Notes under the pieces: model-generated | Database searches by the model: none | Told to the model about the DNA's origin: nothing | The model's input: only the letters and a program-made list of their open reading frames with translations | In this document: positions 44,271 through 53,836 of the stretch, in pieces | Layout: each line of letters begins with the position of its first letter | Numbering within the stretch: the first letter of the stretch is position 1 | Origin: Pontibacter anaerobius | GTDB lineage: Bacteria > Bacteroidota > Bacteroidia > Cytophagales > Hymenobacteraceae | Length of the DNA stretch: 64,000 bases | Direction: 5' to 3' | NCBI RefSeq assembly: GCF_026241195.1 | Contig: NZ_JAPFQO010000002.1 | Span: 469,491-533,490, forward strand | Translations under genes and position numbers: made by a program

Positions 44271-45410
44271 ATGAAAAAGCTCATTCCTATATACATCGCC
44301 GCCGTTTTGATGACAGGCTGCAGCCCGGATCAGCCAGCCGGGACAAAGGCCGTAGAAAAGCCGCAGGACACCAACCTGGTGCAGCTTACGCCGGCGCAAC
44401 TGCAGAATGCCAATATAAAAACCGCTAAACCAGAGCGTTTGACCATCTCTTCGGTCATACAGGTGAATGGCGTCATGGAAGCGCCCCCGCAAAGTATGGT
44501 TTCGGTAAGTGTGCCCTTGGGAGGATACCTGAAAAAGACGAACCTGCTGGCCGGCATGCACCTGAAAAAAGGGCAGCTGATGGCCGAGCTGGAAGACCAA
44601 AGTTACATACAGCTGCAGCAGGATTACCTGACTGCCAAAGCACGGCTTGCCTACCTGGAGCAGGAGTACAACCGCCAGCGCGACCTGAACCAGAGCAAAG
44701 CCAGCAGCGACAAAGTTTTCCAGCAGACGCAGGCGGAGTATAAAAGCCAACAGGTGTTGCTGAAGGCGCTGGCCGAGAAACTGCGCATGGTAGGTGTAAA
44801 TCCGAACCGTCTCACCGAAAGCACTCTCTCCCGCACCATGCGCCTTTATTCGCCCATCGATGGCTACGTAACGAAGGTGAATGTAAATACGGGCAAGTAT
44901 GTGGTGCCGACTGATGTGCTGTTTGAGTTGGTGGACCCGCGCGACCTGCACCTGATGCTGACCGTGTTTGAGAAAGACCTAGACAAGCTGGATATCGGTC
45001 AACATGTGGTTACTTACCGCGCCAACCAGCCAGAGGATAAGTATGAAGCAGAAATAGTTTACATTGGCAAAGATGTGAACGACAACAGGGCCGTGGAAGT
45101 GCACTGCCACCTGAAGAAGAGTGCCCCACAATTGGTGCCCGGCATGTTCATGAATGCTGAGATCGAAGTTAAAAGCCAGCAAGCTTATACTTTGCCCGAA
45201 GATGCCATTGTACGCTATGGCAGCAAGCAATATGTATTCGCCGTAAGGGACAGCAGCATTTTTGAGATGATTGAAGCCCGGACGGGCAATACGGAACACG
45301 GCTATACTTCCCTAATCCCGTCTGATGCCCTCCAGCCTGAGAACCAACTGTACGTAACCCATGGAGCCTATACCTTGCTCATGAAGTTAAAGAACAAGGA
45401 GGAGGAGTAA
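44271..45410 (+). CDS. Heavy-metal efflux adaptor lipoprotein (CzcB/CusB-like)
   Basis: A 379-residue periplasmic adaptor with a lipobox (VLMTGC, Cys17). The barrel-sandwich half motifs are VSVSVPLGGYLKKTNLLAG and RLYSPIDGYVTKVNVNTG, with a helical hairpin between them (about 100-170) and a beta-barrel after. It begins four bases after the pump-TolC gene, so it completes a tripartite exporter encoded by just two genes. No His-rich metal-binding region is seen. The order pump then adaptor is the reverse of czcCBA. Confidence 0.9.
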   Translation: MKKLIPIYIAAVLMTGCSPDQPAGTKAVEKPQDTNLVQLTPAQLQNANIKTAKPERLTISSVIQVNGVMEAPPQSMVSVSVPLGGYLKKTNLLAGMHLKKGQLMAELEDQSYIQLQQDYLTAKARLAYLEQEYNRQRDLNQSKASSDKVFQQTQAEYKSQQVLLKALAEKLRMVGVNPNRLTESTLSRTMRLYSPIDGYVTKVNVNTGKYVVPTDVLFELVDPRDLHLMLTVFEKDLDKLDIGQHVVTYRANQPEDKYEAEIVYIGKDVNDNRAVEVHCHLKKSAPQLVPGMFMNAEIEVKSQQAYTLPEDAIVRYGSKQYVFAVRDSSIFEMIEARTGNTEHGYTSLIPSDALQPENQLYVTHGAYTLLMKLKNKEEE

Positions 45411-45492
45411 ATTAGGCCAGGCACAGGTTCGATAAACAATCAGGCCTAAAGTATGACCTGCGCAAGTATAAATACACCTAAAACCCCATAAA

Positions 45493-46341
45493 ATGGATCA
45501 ACTTGTCGTGACGAAAGCCTCTGGAGAGAAAGTGCTTTTTTCGGTCGGGAAACTAAAACTGTCCCTGAAGAAATCCGGAGCCGATGATGCTTTAGTACAA
45601 GAAGTACTGCACGAGCTGGAGCCAGTGCTTTATGAAGGCATCCCAACCAAGAAGATCTACAAGCACGCCTACGCCATCCTTAAAAAGCTTTCGAAACCCA
45701 CGGCGGCTCGCTATAGCCTGAAAAAGGGAATTATGCAGCTTGGCCCATCAGGTTTCCCGTTCGAGAAGTTTGTGGCCGAAATATTAGAGATGCAGGGTTA
45801 TAGCACCCAGATCGGGGTTTTCGTGGATGGGCACTGTGTGCGGCATGAGATTGATGTGATCGCCTCCAAAGACGGAAAGCATTACATGATCGAATGCAAG
45901 TACCATAACCTGAGCAGCAATAAGTCTAATGTCAAGATCCCGATGTACATCCACTCCAGGTTTAAAGACGTGGAGAAAGTATGGCCTTCAGAGCAGGAGT
46001 ATGAAATCCGCTTTCATCAGGGTTGGGTGGTAACCAATACACGCTTCACCGAAGATGCCATCCGTTTTGCCTCCTGCATGAACCTGCACCTGATGGGCTG
46101 GGACTATCCGGCTAAGGCAGGTATAAAAGACATGGTCAACTCTTTTGCGCTCTACCCCCTCACCTGCCTCACCACCCTCTCCCACGCCCAGAAACAGCGG
46201 TTGCTGGACCTCAAGATCGTACTATGCAAAGAGCTGCTGCATAACGAGTCGGTGCTAATACACAAGGCCGGCGTGAAAGAAGGACATGTCGGCAGCGTGA
46301 TGAACGAGGTGGAAAGCCTTTGCGGAAGCCACAGAACTTGA
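45493..46341 (+). CDS. ATP-cone domain fused to Mrr-like restriction endonuclease domain
   Basis: A 282-residue protein. Residues 2-88 resemble an ATP-cone, the nucleotide-sensing domain of NrdR and class I ribonucleotide reductases (VVTKASGEKVLFSVGKL, YKHAYAILKK). Residues 89-210 look like a PD-(D/E)XK nuclease of the Mrr type: FEKFVAEILEMQGY, then HEIDVIASKDGKHYMIECKYH with D121, E134 and K136 as the probable catalytic set. The C-terminal 70 residues are helical. It may be a DNA nuclease gated by ATP or dATP. It follows the metal pump operon by 82 bases on the same strand. Confidence 0.82.
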   Translation: MDQLVVTKASGEKVLFSVGKLKLSLKKSGADDALVQEVLHELEPVLYEGIPTKKIYKHAYAILKKLSKPTAARYSLKKGIMQLGPSGFPFEKFVAEILEMQGYSTQIGVFVDGHCVRHEIDVIASKDGKHYMIECKYHNLSSNKSNVKIPMYIHSRFKDVEKVWPSEQEYEIRFHQGWVVTNTRFTEDAIRFASCMNLHLMGWDYPAKAGIKDMVNSFALYPLTCLTTLSHAQKQRLLDLKIVLCKELLHNESVLIHKAGVKEGHVGSVMNEVESLCGSHRT

Positions 46342-46517
46342 GGCAGACAAACGTATGAAACCGCCCGTCTCTTCTTAGCAGACTACGCCACCGCGTGCTC
46401 AAGCCCATCCCCTAAGTATAAATCAAAAAACACAGGCAGTAACAAAGTTGCAACCACAATTAACTGTTTTTTACTATATTTGCTAATACCCTTATTACAA
46501 ACTATTAGCTAAAGCTT

Positions 46518-47396
46518 ATGAGAAAACATCTATTCAAAGCCTCCATAGTTTTGTTGGCTGGTAGCATGTCACTTTCCTCGTGCGTGGTATCAAAAAAGAA
46601 GTATGACGACCTGATGGCCCGCAAAAATGCGCTGGAGATGGACAAGGCCGGACTGGAGCAGGACAAATCGACCCTGGAGCAGCAGAAAGCTGATCTGGAG
46701 GCGGCCAAAGCCAGCCTCGAGGAAGAGCGTGCACAGTTAGAGCAGCAGAAGCGCGAGTATGAGGAGAGTCTGGCCAAAGCCCTGAAAGAAGGCAAAACCC
46801 TGGGCGAGAACCTGAACATGAGCAAGTCGCAGATAGAGCGCCTGAACGCCGACCTGAAAGCGCGTGAGGCGCGACTGGCCGAGTTGCAGCGCATTCTGGA
46901 TGAGAAGGACGCCGCCGTGGCCAACCTGCGCAACCGCGTGAGCAAGGCCCTGTTAGGCTTTAACGATAAGGACCTGACCATAGACGTGCGCAACGGCAAA
47001 GTATACGTATCGCTGGCAGAGCAACTTCTGTTTAACTCCGGCTCTACCAAAGTTGACCCGAAAGGCGTGGATGCCCTGCGCAAGCTGGCCTCGGTACTGC
47101 AGGAGCAAAAAGACGTGAACGTGCTGGTGGAAGGCCACACGGATGATGTGCCGATTGCAAAAGGCACCGTAGGTATGCAGGATAACTGGGACCTGAGCGT
47201 GCTTCGCGCCACGGAAATTACCCGCATCCTGGCAAACGCAGGTGTAGATCCAACCAGAGTAACACCTTCTGGACGCTCAAAGTATGTGCCTCTGGACGAA
47301 GCTAAAACCAAGGAAGCCCGTCAGAAAAACCGCCGTACAGAGATCATCCTGACACCAAAGCTTGATGAGTTGTTCCAGATTCTGGAGACAACCTAA
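46518..47396 (+). CDS. OmpA family lipoprotein with coiled coil
   Basis: A 292-residue lipoprotein (lipobox SLSSC, Cys22). Residues 30-150 form a heptad-rich coiled coil (LEQDKSTLEQQKADLEAAK). Residues about 160-290 are an OmpA-like peptidoglycan-binding domain: LLFNSGSTKVDPKG, VLVEGHTDDVPIAKG, LSVLRATEITRIL and ARQKNRRTEIIL. It should tether the outer membrane to the cell wall. A TATATTTG at 46475-46482 is a candidate -7 element. A terminator follows. Confidence 0.9.
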   Translation: MRKHLFKASIVLLAGSMSLSSCVVSKKKYDDLMARKNALEMDKAGLEQDKSTLEQQKADLEAAKASLEEERAQLEQQKREYEESLAKALKEGKTLGENLNMSKSQIERLNADLKAREARLAELQRILDEKDAAVANLRNRVSKALLGFNDKDLTIDVRNGKVYVSLAEQLLFNSGSTKVDPKGVDALRKLASVLQEQKDVNVLVEGHTDDVPIAKGTVGMQDNWDLSVLRATEITRILANAGVDPTRVTPSGRSKYVPLDEAKTKEARQKNRRTEIILTPKLDELFQILETT

Positions 47397-47418
47397 GCAG
47401 GTTTAGAGTATAAATACT

Positions 47419-47454
47419 AAAACAGCCAGCCCATTTATTTAGGCTGGCTGTTTT
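47419..47454. terminator. Terminator after the OmpA-family gene
   Basis: AAAACAGCCAGCC (47419-47431) pairs perfectly with GGCTGGCTGTTTT (47442-47454). A and T tracts at both ends allow action in both directions. Confidence 0.9.
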
Positions 47455-47551
47455 GTTTCAGGCAAAGAGCCTGTTTAGAGCTTATTAAAATCCATACTGC
47501 CTGCCCTTGCTGCGTGTTATCACCAGCAAGCATAATAGCCAGTGCCTTTAA

Positions 47552-47576
47552 ATTGTTGGTGAAAAACACCAACAAT
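47552..47576. repeat. Perfect 10-bp hairpin between convergent genes
   Basis: ATTGTTGGTG (47552-47561) and CACCAACAAT (47567-47576) pair around AAAAA. No T run follows at once, but a second A/T-rich palindrome (GGTTAAA...TTTAACC) lies 8 bases downstream. It may be a terminator for the minus-strand gene or a repeat remnant. Confidence 0.5.
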
Positions 47577-47627
47577 GGCGGGTTAAATTTTTTTAACCAA
47601 AACTCTAAACAGCTTCAAAGTATAAAA

Positions 47628-48254
47628 TCATAAAGTCTGTATTACTTCTACATCTACAGCACTGGTATCCTCTTCCACTACTGCCAGTTTGGGCTTTGGC
47701 AGCACCCGATGGAACAACGGGATAAGTATAAAGTATAAAGCAGCGCCTGTTGGTATGGCTAACAGCGCCCAGGCCGCAATTCCCGCCAGATTGGCCATCC
47801 AAAGCTTACTGATGGCATCCAGCCAGTCTGCCCTGAACATGGCCTGCATCTCGCTTAGCGACAATCGTAGTTCTCCCAATCCGAAAACAGAAATTCCCAG
47901 GCGAATAAAAGGTATAGCTAACAGCAACTGCAACGGCTGCACCAGGTAACTTACCAGCACAGTGGCTGCAATGTTGAGCCTGAAGCGTGCGGCCACGGCA
48001 GTAGAGAGCAAAGTTGTAATACCGAACGCAGGCACCACCCCGATCACGCTGCCAACCGCCACCGTTGCCGAAAGGCTGCGTGGTGTCATCCCCTGCCGCA
48101 GCAGGTTAGATACCGGCTGCACCAGCCTTTTTTTCAGAAATGTGGATATGACGTTGTAGGCGGCCAAGATTGGTAAATTAAAAGTATGGAGTGTATGTGC
48201 TGCAAACGGGAAAAGCAGGGATAAAAGTATAGCTATGGAGGGCTCCTTTAGCAA
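47628..48254 (-). CDS. DUF2062 membrane protein
   Basis: About 208 residues. The DUF2062 pattern starts at STFLKKRLVQPVSNLLRQG and continues VAVGSVIGVVPAFGITTLL and LVSYLVQPLQLLLAIPFIRLG, with two or three membrane segments and a helical end. The frame opens with a TTG at 48254, but about 36 residues before the domain have no family counterpart, so a TTG near 48150 (MAAYNVIST) is an alternative start. The function of the family is not established. Confidence 0.8.
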   Translation of the reverse strand: MLKEPSIAILLSLLFPFAAHTLHTFNLPILAAYNVISTFLKKRLVQPVSNLLRQGMTPRSLSATVAVGSVIGVVPAFGITTLLSTAVAARFRLNIAATVLVSYLVQPLQLLLAIPFIRLGISVFGLGELRLSLSEMQAMFRADWLDAISKLWMANLAGIAAWALLAIPTGAALYFILIPLFHRVLPKPKLAVVEEDTSAVDVEVIQTL

Positions 48255-48465
48255 ATCTTCTGCAGCTGCTTTTTATACGTGTACGGGCACAAAAGTAACC
48301 TGTGTTTCACGAATTTGTTTGCCGTTTTTGCAAAGAAAAATCCACCCCATATTTAACAGGATTATTACCCTTCAGAATATTAAAAGTTTTTCATACATAG
48401 GTTAAACCTAACCGCCAAACCAATGTCTAAACAGCCTAGACTTATAATGACTTTCACACCGACAC

Positions 48466-51240
48466 ATGAAGAGGCTTTTTACCACTTTAATGCTGCTTGT
48501 AGCCATGCTACAGGCATTTGCACAAACCACATCGGTAACCGGCTCTGTGCAGAGCGGCAGCGACAAGACTGCGCTGCCAGGTGCTAATGTAGTGCTGACT
48601 CGCACAGCAAACGCCGCTAAAACAGTAACAGCCACCGACGGCGAAGGAAACTTCCGGTTTGAGCGTGTGGCGCAGGGGCAGTATACCTTAGAAATCAACT
48701 ACATCGGGTTTCAGAATTTTTCCCGCACGTTCCAGGTGGCCGGTGCGCCGGTTAACCTAGGGCCGCTGATGCTACAAGACGGAGCCACCGCTATTCAGGA
48801 GGTGCAGATCATTGGCCGTGCGCCGCTGGGTGAGCAGAAAGGCGACACCTCCCAGTTCAATGCCAAGGCTTTCAAGACCGCACCAGACGCCAGCGCCGAG
48901 GACCTAGTGACGAAAATGCCGGGCGTAACAGTACAAGACGGAAAAATTCAGGCACAGGGCGAGGATGTGCAGCAGGTAATGATTGACGGGAAGCGCTATA
49001 CAGGTGAGGACGTAAACTCCGCCGTGCGCAACCTGTCGGCAGACATGGTAGAGAGTGTGCAGGTTTTTGATGGCCAGAGCGACCGTGCCGCCTTCAGTGG
49101 TTTTGACGATGGCAACCGCCTGAAAACACTCAACTTCGTGACGAAGAAGGAAAAACAACATGGCTACGTAGGCAAAGCATCAGCCGGGTATGGAACGGAT
49201 GAACGTTACATGCTGGGTGCCACCGTAAATTACTTTAACGGTAGCCAGCGCATCACGGCAACGGGCTTGACCAATAACATCAACATGTTTGATTTCTCCA
49301 TAGGTGAAACGCCTGGTGGTGGTATGCGCGGCCGCAGAGGCTGGGGAGGCGAATCGCCGAATGGCATCATCAACACGAACACCTTTGGCCTGAACTATAA
49401 CGATATGTGGGGCAAAAAGATGGAGGTGAGCGGAAACTACAACTACTCAAACCGCGATGTCATCAACAACCAGTACCGCTTCCGCGATTTTGTGAACAGC
49501 GACACCACATACACCGAGAACAGTCTTAACCAGAAAATTACAGATAGCCACCGCTTTAACTTCAGGCTTCAGTATAACATAAATGAGAACAACAGGCTGC
49601 TTATTCGACCGAACGTTACCATACAGCGTAATGAGTCGTTGGTTGGGCGTAACGCCAGTACCATTGCAAACGGAGATGAGCTGACAAACTCCATCAACTC
49701 TGACAACGTGGACAATGCAAGCCTGAACCTGGGTAATACCATCCTCTACTCCCACCGTTTCGGCGACTCAGGCCGAATCCTGACCACGGAGATTGAGACA
49801 AGGTACACGAACACAGCCGGTGAGACGTATCAGCGCGAGAACACGACTAACTTTCTGGATGAAGAGCGAAATGTGGATCGTAACCAATTTATAGAGCTAG
49901 ACAGAGCCAATTTTAGCTGGTCAGGCAACCTGGATTATTCCCAGCGCCTGGCAGAAAAGTCGCGCCTGCAGTTGGAGTATAACATCAGCAACCGCGACAA
50001 CGACTCCGACAAAAGAACTTATGATTACGTGGAGGGAGAAGGCTACAGCGAATTTAACTCACCGCTCAGCAACACGTTCCAGAACAACTACGTGGCACAG
50101 CGGTTCGGGCCAAGCTACCAGTACAAAAACGAAAAATCGAGCTTCCAGCTGAATGCAAGGTATCAGTATGCCACCCTGCGCGGGGAGAGCGAGTTCCCGG
50201 AGCTGTATTCCCTAAAGCGAGACTTCAACAATGTGCTCCCCTCTGCAGAGTATGAGTATAAGTTCTCCAAATCAACAAACCTGAGAATAAACTACCGAAC
50301 CACCACCAACGAGCCATCTGTAGATCAACTGCAAGACGTGCTGGATATCTCCAATCCCTTACGGCCAAGTATAGGCAACCCGTCCTTGGGGCAAGAGTAT
50401 CAGAACAGGCTCTTCATGCGTTTCCGTAAGTTTAATGCCGAAACCAACCAGGTGTTCTTTATGGGTATCTTCGGCACCATGACACAGGACTACATCACCA
50501 ACAGTATCTATACACGCGATGTGCCGTTTGAGCTGCCGGAGAGCTATACGTACCGGCCCGGAGCCCGCTTCTCGCGCCCTGTGAACCTGGATGGCTACTG
50601 GAGCGTGCGTTCATTCTTCAACTATGGCCAGCCGGTTAACTTCATCAGTTCAAACTTTAACGTGAACGGCTCGGTGGGCTACTCCAGAACTCCGGGTATG
50701 ATAAACGAAGAGATTAACTACGCTAACAACACCAACTTCCGGGTTGGTTTGAACCTGAGCAGCAACATCAGCGAAAAGGTGGACTTTAACGTATCGACAA
50801 GCGGCAGTTATGAACTGGTAGAAAACACACTGAACACGACCCAGAACAACAACTACTATAACCACAGTTCTAACCTGCGCCTCAATGCCACCATCTGGAA
50901 AGGCCTTGTGTACCGCACAGAGCTAAACCACCAGTTTAATTCAGGACTTTCTGAAGGTGTGGATCAGGCTTACCTGCTCTGGAACATGAGTCTGGGCAAA
51001 AAGGTGTTTAAAAACCAGCAGGGTGAAATTAGCCTGAGCGTAAACGACCTGCTGAAGCAGAACGTGAGCATTGAACGCAACATTGCCGCCGACTATGTGG
51101 AGGATGTGCAGTCTACGGTGCTACAGCGCTACTTCATGCTGACCTTTACCTATAACCTACGCAAATTTATAAGTGGGGCAGCGCCGGAGATGAACCAGAA
51201 CCGCGGTGGTAACTGGGGCGGCAGACCAGGAGGACATTAA
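48466..51240 (+). CDS. TonB-dependent-receptor-like outer-membrane beta-barrel protein
   Basis: A 924-residue outer-membrane protein. After a signal peptide ending AFAQ there is a carboxypeptidase-regulatory-like domain (TSVTGSVQSGSDKTALPGAN), a plug (DLVTKMPGVTVQDGKIQ) and a large barrel of the OMP_b-brl_3 type, with Asn-rich strands and the terminal FMLTFTYNLRKF. Two glycine-rich stretches are unusual: GGGMRGRRGWGG near residue 286 and a GGNWGGRPGGH tail. The substrate is unknown and no SusD partner is nearby. A terminator follows. Confidence 0.87.
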   Translation: MKRLFTTLMLLVAMLQAFAQTTSVTGSVQSGSDKTALPGANVVLTRTANAAKTVTATDGEGNFRFERVAQGQYTLEINYIGFQNFSRTFQVAGAPVNLGPLMLQDGATAIQEVQIIGRAPLGEQKGDTSQFNAKAFKTAPDASAEDLVTKMPGVTVQDGKIQAQGEDVQQVMIDGKRYTGEDVNSAVRNLSADMVESVQVFDGQSDRAAFSGFDDGNRLKTLNFVTKKEKQHGYVGKASAGYGTDERYMLGATVNYFNGSQRITATGLTNNINMFDFSIGETPGGGMRGRRGWGGESPNGIINTNTFGLNYNDMWGKKMEVSGNYNYSNRDVINNQYRFRDFVNSDTTYTENSLNQKITDSHRFNFRLQYNINENNRLLIRPNVTIQRNESLVGRNASTIANGDELTNSINSDNVDNASLNLGNTILYSHRFGDSGRILTTEIETRYTNTAGETYQRENTTNFLDEERNVDRNQFIELDRANFSWSGNLDYSQRLAEKSRLQLEYNISNRDNDSDKRTYDYVEGEGYSEFNSPLSNTFQNNYVAQRFGPSYQYKNEKSSFQLNARYQYATLRGESEFPELYSLKRDFNNVLPSAEYEYKFSKSTNLRINYRTTTNEPSVDQLQDVLDISNPLRPSIGNPSLGQEYQNRLFMRFRKFNAETNQVFFMGIFGTMTQDYITNSIYTRDVPFELPESYTYRPGARFSRPVNLDGYWSVRSFFNYGQPVNFISSNFNVNGSVGYSRTPGMINEEINYANNTNFRVGLNLSSNISEKVDFNVSTSGSYELVENTLNTTQNNNYYNHSSNLRLNATIWKGLVYRTELNHQFNSGLSEGVDQAYLLWNMSLGKKVFKNQQGEISLSVNDLLKQNVSIERNIAADYVEDVQSTVLQRYFMLTFTYNLRKFISGAAPEMNQNRGGNWGGRPGGH

Positions 51241-51264
51241 CCTGAGTACTTTACACCTGTCTTT

Positions 51265-51297
51265 AAGCCCGGGCCATATGGTCCGGGCTTTTTTTAT
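51265..51297. terminator. Terminator after the outer-membrane receptor gene
   Basis: AAGCCCGG (51265-51272) and CCGGGCTT (51283-51290) enclose the further palindrome CCATATGG, giving a 26-base near-perfect hairpin, followed by a T run to 51296. Confidence 0.9.
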
Positions 51298-51390
51298 TGC
51301 CCGCATTTTAAGAGGTATAAATATGATTTATTTGAATTTCATTTTAGCTTTAGCCTAAAATAAAGTATAAGCCGCTATTTATACTTGCCG

Positions 51391-52539
51391 ATGCCATTAC
51401 AGGAGCATTTCTTCCGGTTTGATTGGTTTGCAGCCGTACTGCTGGTGGGCGTGGTGCAGGGCTTTTTTCTGTCGCTGTTGTTTTTGGCTAAAAGGCCGCA
51501 CCGGCAGCCTTACCACCACCTGTTGCTGGCTGCCCTGGTGTTTAGTTTTGCCTGCATGGTGCTGGAGGTGTTTCTTTGCTACAGCGGCCTCATGTTCCGG
51601 GTGCTCCCGCTGGTTGATTTTTCGGAACCGCTTAATTTTGCGGCTGGCCCCCTCACCTACCTGCTTTTCCGGAGCCTCAACGGGAACAACTGGACACGGA
51701 GGCAGTGGCTGCACTTCATTCCGTTCGTGGTATACTTCCTCTACCACACCCTTTTTTACATACAACCAGAGGCGGTTAAGTATAATGCCTACATCGGCGC
51801 CTATTTCCCGGAGATGCAGCAAGTGCCGGTTACCGGCGGGGTTAACCCGGATCCGCTGCACTGGACGGAGTATGTAAACGAGCTAACAATACTTCACATC
51901 CTGCTCTACATCGGTCTCTGCTTTTGGCTTTTAAAAAAGCAGAGCACCTCTCAAGCACAAAATGCATACTTTTACTCCTGGGCTAGGTTCCTGCTTTACT
52001 TTTTCATCGCCACCCTTGTACTGGTCATCTTTGTAAAACTGCGTTACGAACATGACCTGGGCGACCATTTCCTGGCCACCTTCCTGGTGTTGCAGCTCTT
52101 TTTCGCAAGCTTTAAAATCATCACAGACTCCGCCTTCTTTCAGCCGGTGGTACAGGTAAAGTATGAGAAATCGGCCTTGAGCGAGGAGGCAAAGCAGGAC
52201 CTGCTGCAGAAGCTGAAAACCGCGGAGAAAGAGAAATTCTACACCCGGCCCTCGGCCACGCTACCCTCATTGGCAAAACAGTTGCATACATCGCCACATT
52301 ACCTCTCCCAAAGCCTGAACGAACGCCTGGGCAAAAGTTTTTTTGAGTACCTGGCCGAACTGCGCATCAAGGAAGCCAAAGCCATACTTGCCGACCCTGC
52401 CCAGCAGCACCTGAAAGTGGAGGAAGTGGCAGAGCAGGTTGGGTATATGTCTAAGTCAGCTTTCAGCGCCGCGTTTAAAAAATACACCGGCCAGACGCCG
52501 GGGCAATACCGCAAAACAGCCGTTCCCGGGGCAGTTTAA
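51391..52539 (+). CDS. Membrane-anchored AraC-family transcriptional regulator
   Basis: A 382-residue protein from the ATG at 51391. The N-terminal 250 residues contain about seven hydrophobic helices, a layout common in Bacteroidota AraC regulators with a membrane sensor part. The C-terminal 110 residues are the DNA-binding domain: LAKQLHTSPHYLSQSLNER, then VEEVAEQVGYMSKSAFSAAF and YTGQTPGQYRK. The acyltransferase gene starts 90 bases later on the same strand, so it is the likeliest target or partner. Confidence 0.87.
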   Translation: MPLQEHFFRFDWFAAVLLVGVVQGFFLSLLFLAKRPHRQPYHHLLLAALVFSFACMVLEVFLCYSGLMFRVLPLVDFSEPLNFAAGPLTYLLFRSLNGNNWTRRQWLHFIPFVVYFLYHTLFYIQPEAVKYNAYIGAYFPEMQQVPVTGGVNPDPLHWTEYVNELTILHILLYIGLCFWLLKKQSTSQAQNAYFYSWARFLLYFFIATLVLVIFVKLRYEHDLGDHFLATFLVLQLFFASFKIITDSAFFQPVVQVKYEKSALSEEAKQDLLQKLKTAEKEKFYTRPSATLPSLAKQLHTSPHYLSQSLNERLGKSFFEYLAELRIKEAKAILADPAQQHLKVEEVAEQVGYMSKSAFSAAFKKYTGQTPGQYRKTAVPGAV

Positions 52540-52629
52540 GTACTTCCCTATAGGTTAGCACCTCGCACTTACCGGCACATGCTTCGTTCCCGATCTTCTT
52601 TGGCGATGTTTGTATCAAAACAAAACGCT

Positions 52630-53811
52630 ATGGAAAATCAAATCAAAATCAGACGTTACGAGTTCGACTGGCTGCGGGTGCTGGCCTTTTCGCTGCTCAT
52701 TTTTTACCACACCGGCATGTACTTCGTGAGTTGGGACTGGCACATAAAAAACCCACAGATCAGCGAGACACTGGAAATACCGATGCTTTTTATGAGCCAG
52801 TGGCGCATGTCGCTTATCTTTCTGGTGTCGGGCGTAGGCGTATACTTTGCCATGGGTTACCGCAGTGCCGGCAGCTTCGCTAAAGACCGGTTAAAGCGCA
52901 TCCTGATGCCCCTGGTAATTGGAATGCTGCTGGTGGTACCGCCGCAGGTATACTTTGAGCGGGTAGCGCAAGGCACGGCAACAGATTACCTCAGCTTCTA
53001 CCCTTCTGTTTTTAATTTTAAGCCATACCCGGAGGGTAACTTCAGCTGGCACCACCTGTGGTACCTGGCCTATATTCTCTGCTATAGCCTGCTGCTGCTA
53101 CCGTTGCTTACCTACATCCGTAGGGCTAGTATAAAGCATGAACGTCTAAAGGGCTGGATGCTGTTGGTGATGCCGGCGCTGTGGCTTAGCCTGGGTGGCG
53201 TGCTCCTGAACGAGCGTTTTCCGGCTACCAACGCGCTTATAGACGACTGGGGCAATCACTTCCTCTACGTCTCAGTTTTCCTGATTGGATTTATATTGAT
53301 GAAGCTACCTGTGTTACAGGACAAGATTAGAAGCATACGCTGGTACAGTCTGGCCGCAGCTATGGTAACACTGAGCCTGGTACTTTTGGCATACTGGTTT
53401 AGAGACAGGGACTTTACAGTTCTTCAACTGAACAGCTACTATATAGTAAAACAGAGCAACCGCTGGTTTTGGCTGATGTCCATAGTTGGCTTTGCCATGC
53501 AACACCTCAACCTGAAAAGCAAATACCTGGCGCAGGCCAACGAAATGGTGTATCCCTTCTACATTCTGCACCAGACTATCATTGTGGCACTGGGATTCTA
53601 CTTGCGCACGTATGACTGGAGCATCAGCCTGAAGTTTACCATCATCAGCCTGGGCACTTTTATACTTTGCTTTATAATCATCCGGTACCTCATCATGCAG
53701 GTAAACTGGCTGCGGGTACCCTTCGGGCTCAAACCGGTTCAGAAGGCAAGCAATAAGAATACGGGCGCCACAGTAGAGGTAAAAATTGCGGTAGCAGGAA
53801 ACAAAGTATAG
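52630..53811 (+). CDS. Acyltransferase family membrane protein (OpgC-like)
   Basis: A 393-residue polytopic protein from the ATG at 52630 (MENQIKIRRYEFDWLRVLA); the frame opens 17 codons earlier, but the conserved start favours this ATG. The DWLR...FYHTGMYFVSW pattern in the first helix and about ten membrane segments match acyltransferase 3 proteins of the OpgC/MdoC type, which add acyl groups to periplasmic glucans. The true acceptor is unknown. The gene follows a membrane AraC regulator. Confidence 0.85.
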   Translation: MENQIKIRRYEFDWLRVLAFSLLIFYHTGMYFVSWDWHIKNPQISETLEIPMLFMSQWRMSLIFLVSGVGVYFAMGYRSAGSFAKDRLKRILMPLVIGMLLVVPPQVYFERVAQGTATDYLSFYPSVFNFKPYPEGNFSWHHLWYLAYILCYSLLLLPLLTYIRRASIKHERLKGWMLLVMPALWLSLGGVLLNERFPATNALIDDWGNHFLYVSVFLIGFILMKLPVLQDKIRSIRWYSLAAAMVTLSLVLLAYWFRDRDFTVLQLNSYYIVKQSNRWFWLMSIVGFAMQHLNLKSKYLAQANEMVYPFYILHQTIIVALGFYLRTYDWSISLKFTIISLGTFILCFIIIRYLIMQVNWLRVPFGLKPVQKASNKNTGATVEVKIAVAGNKV

Positions 53812-53836
53812 CTTCAAATTTTGCAGGCAAGTTTCT

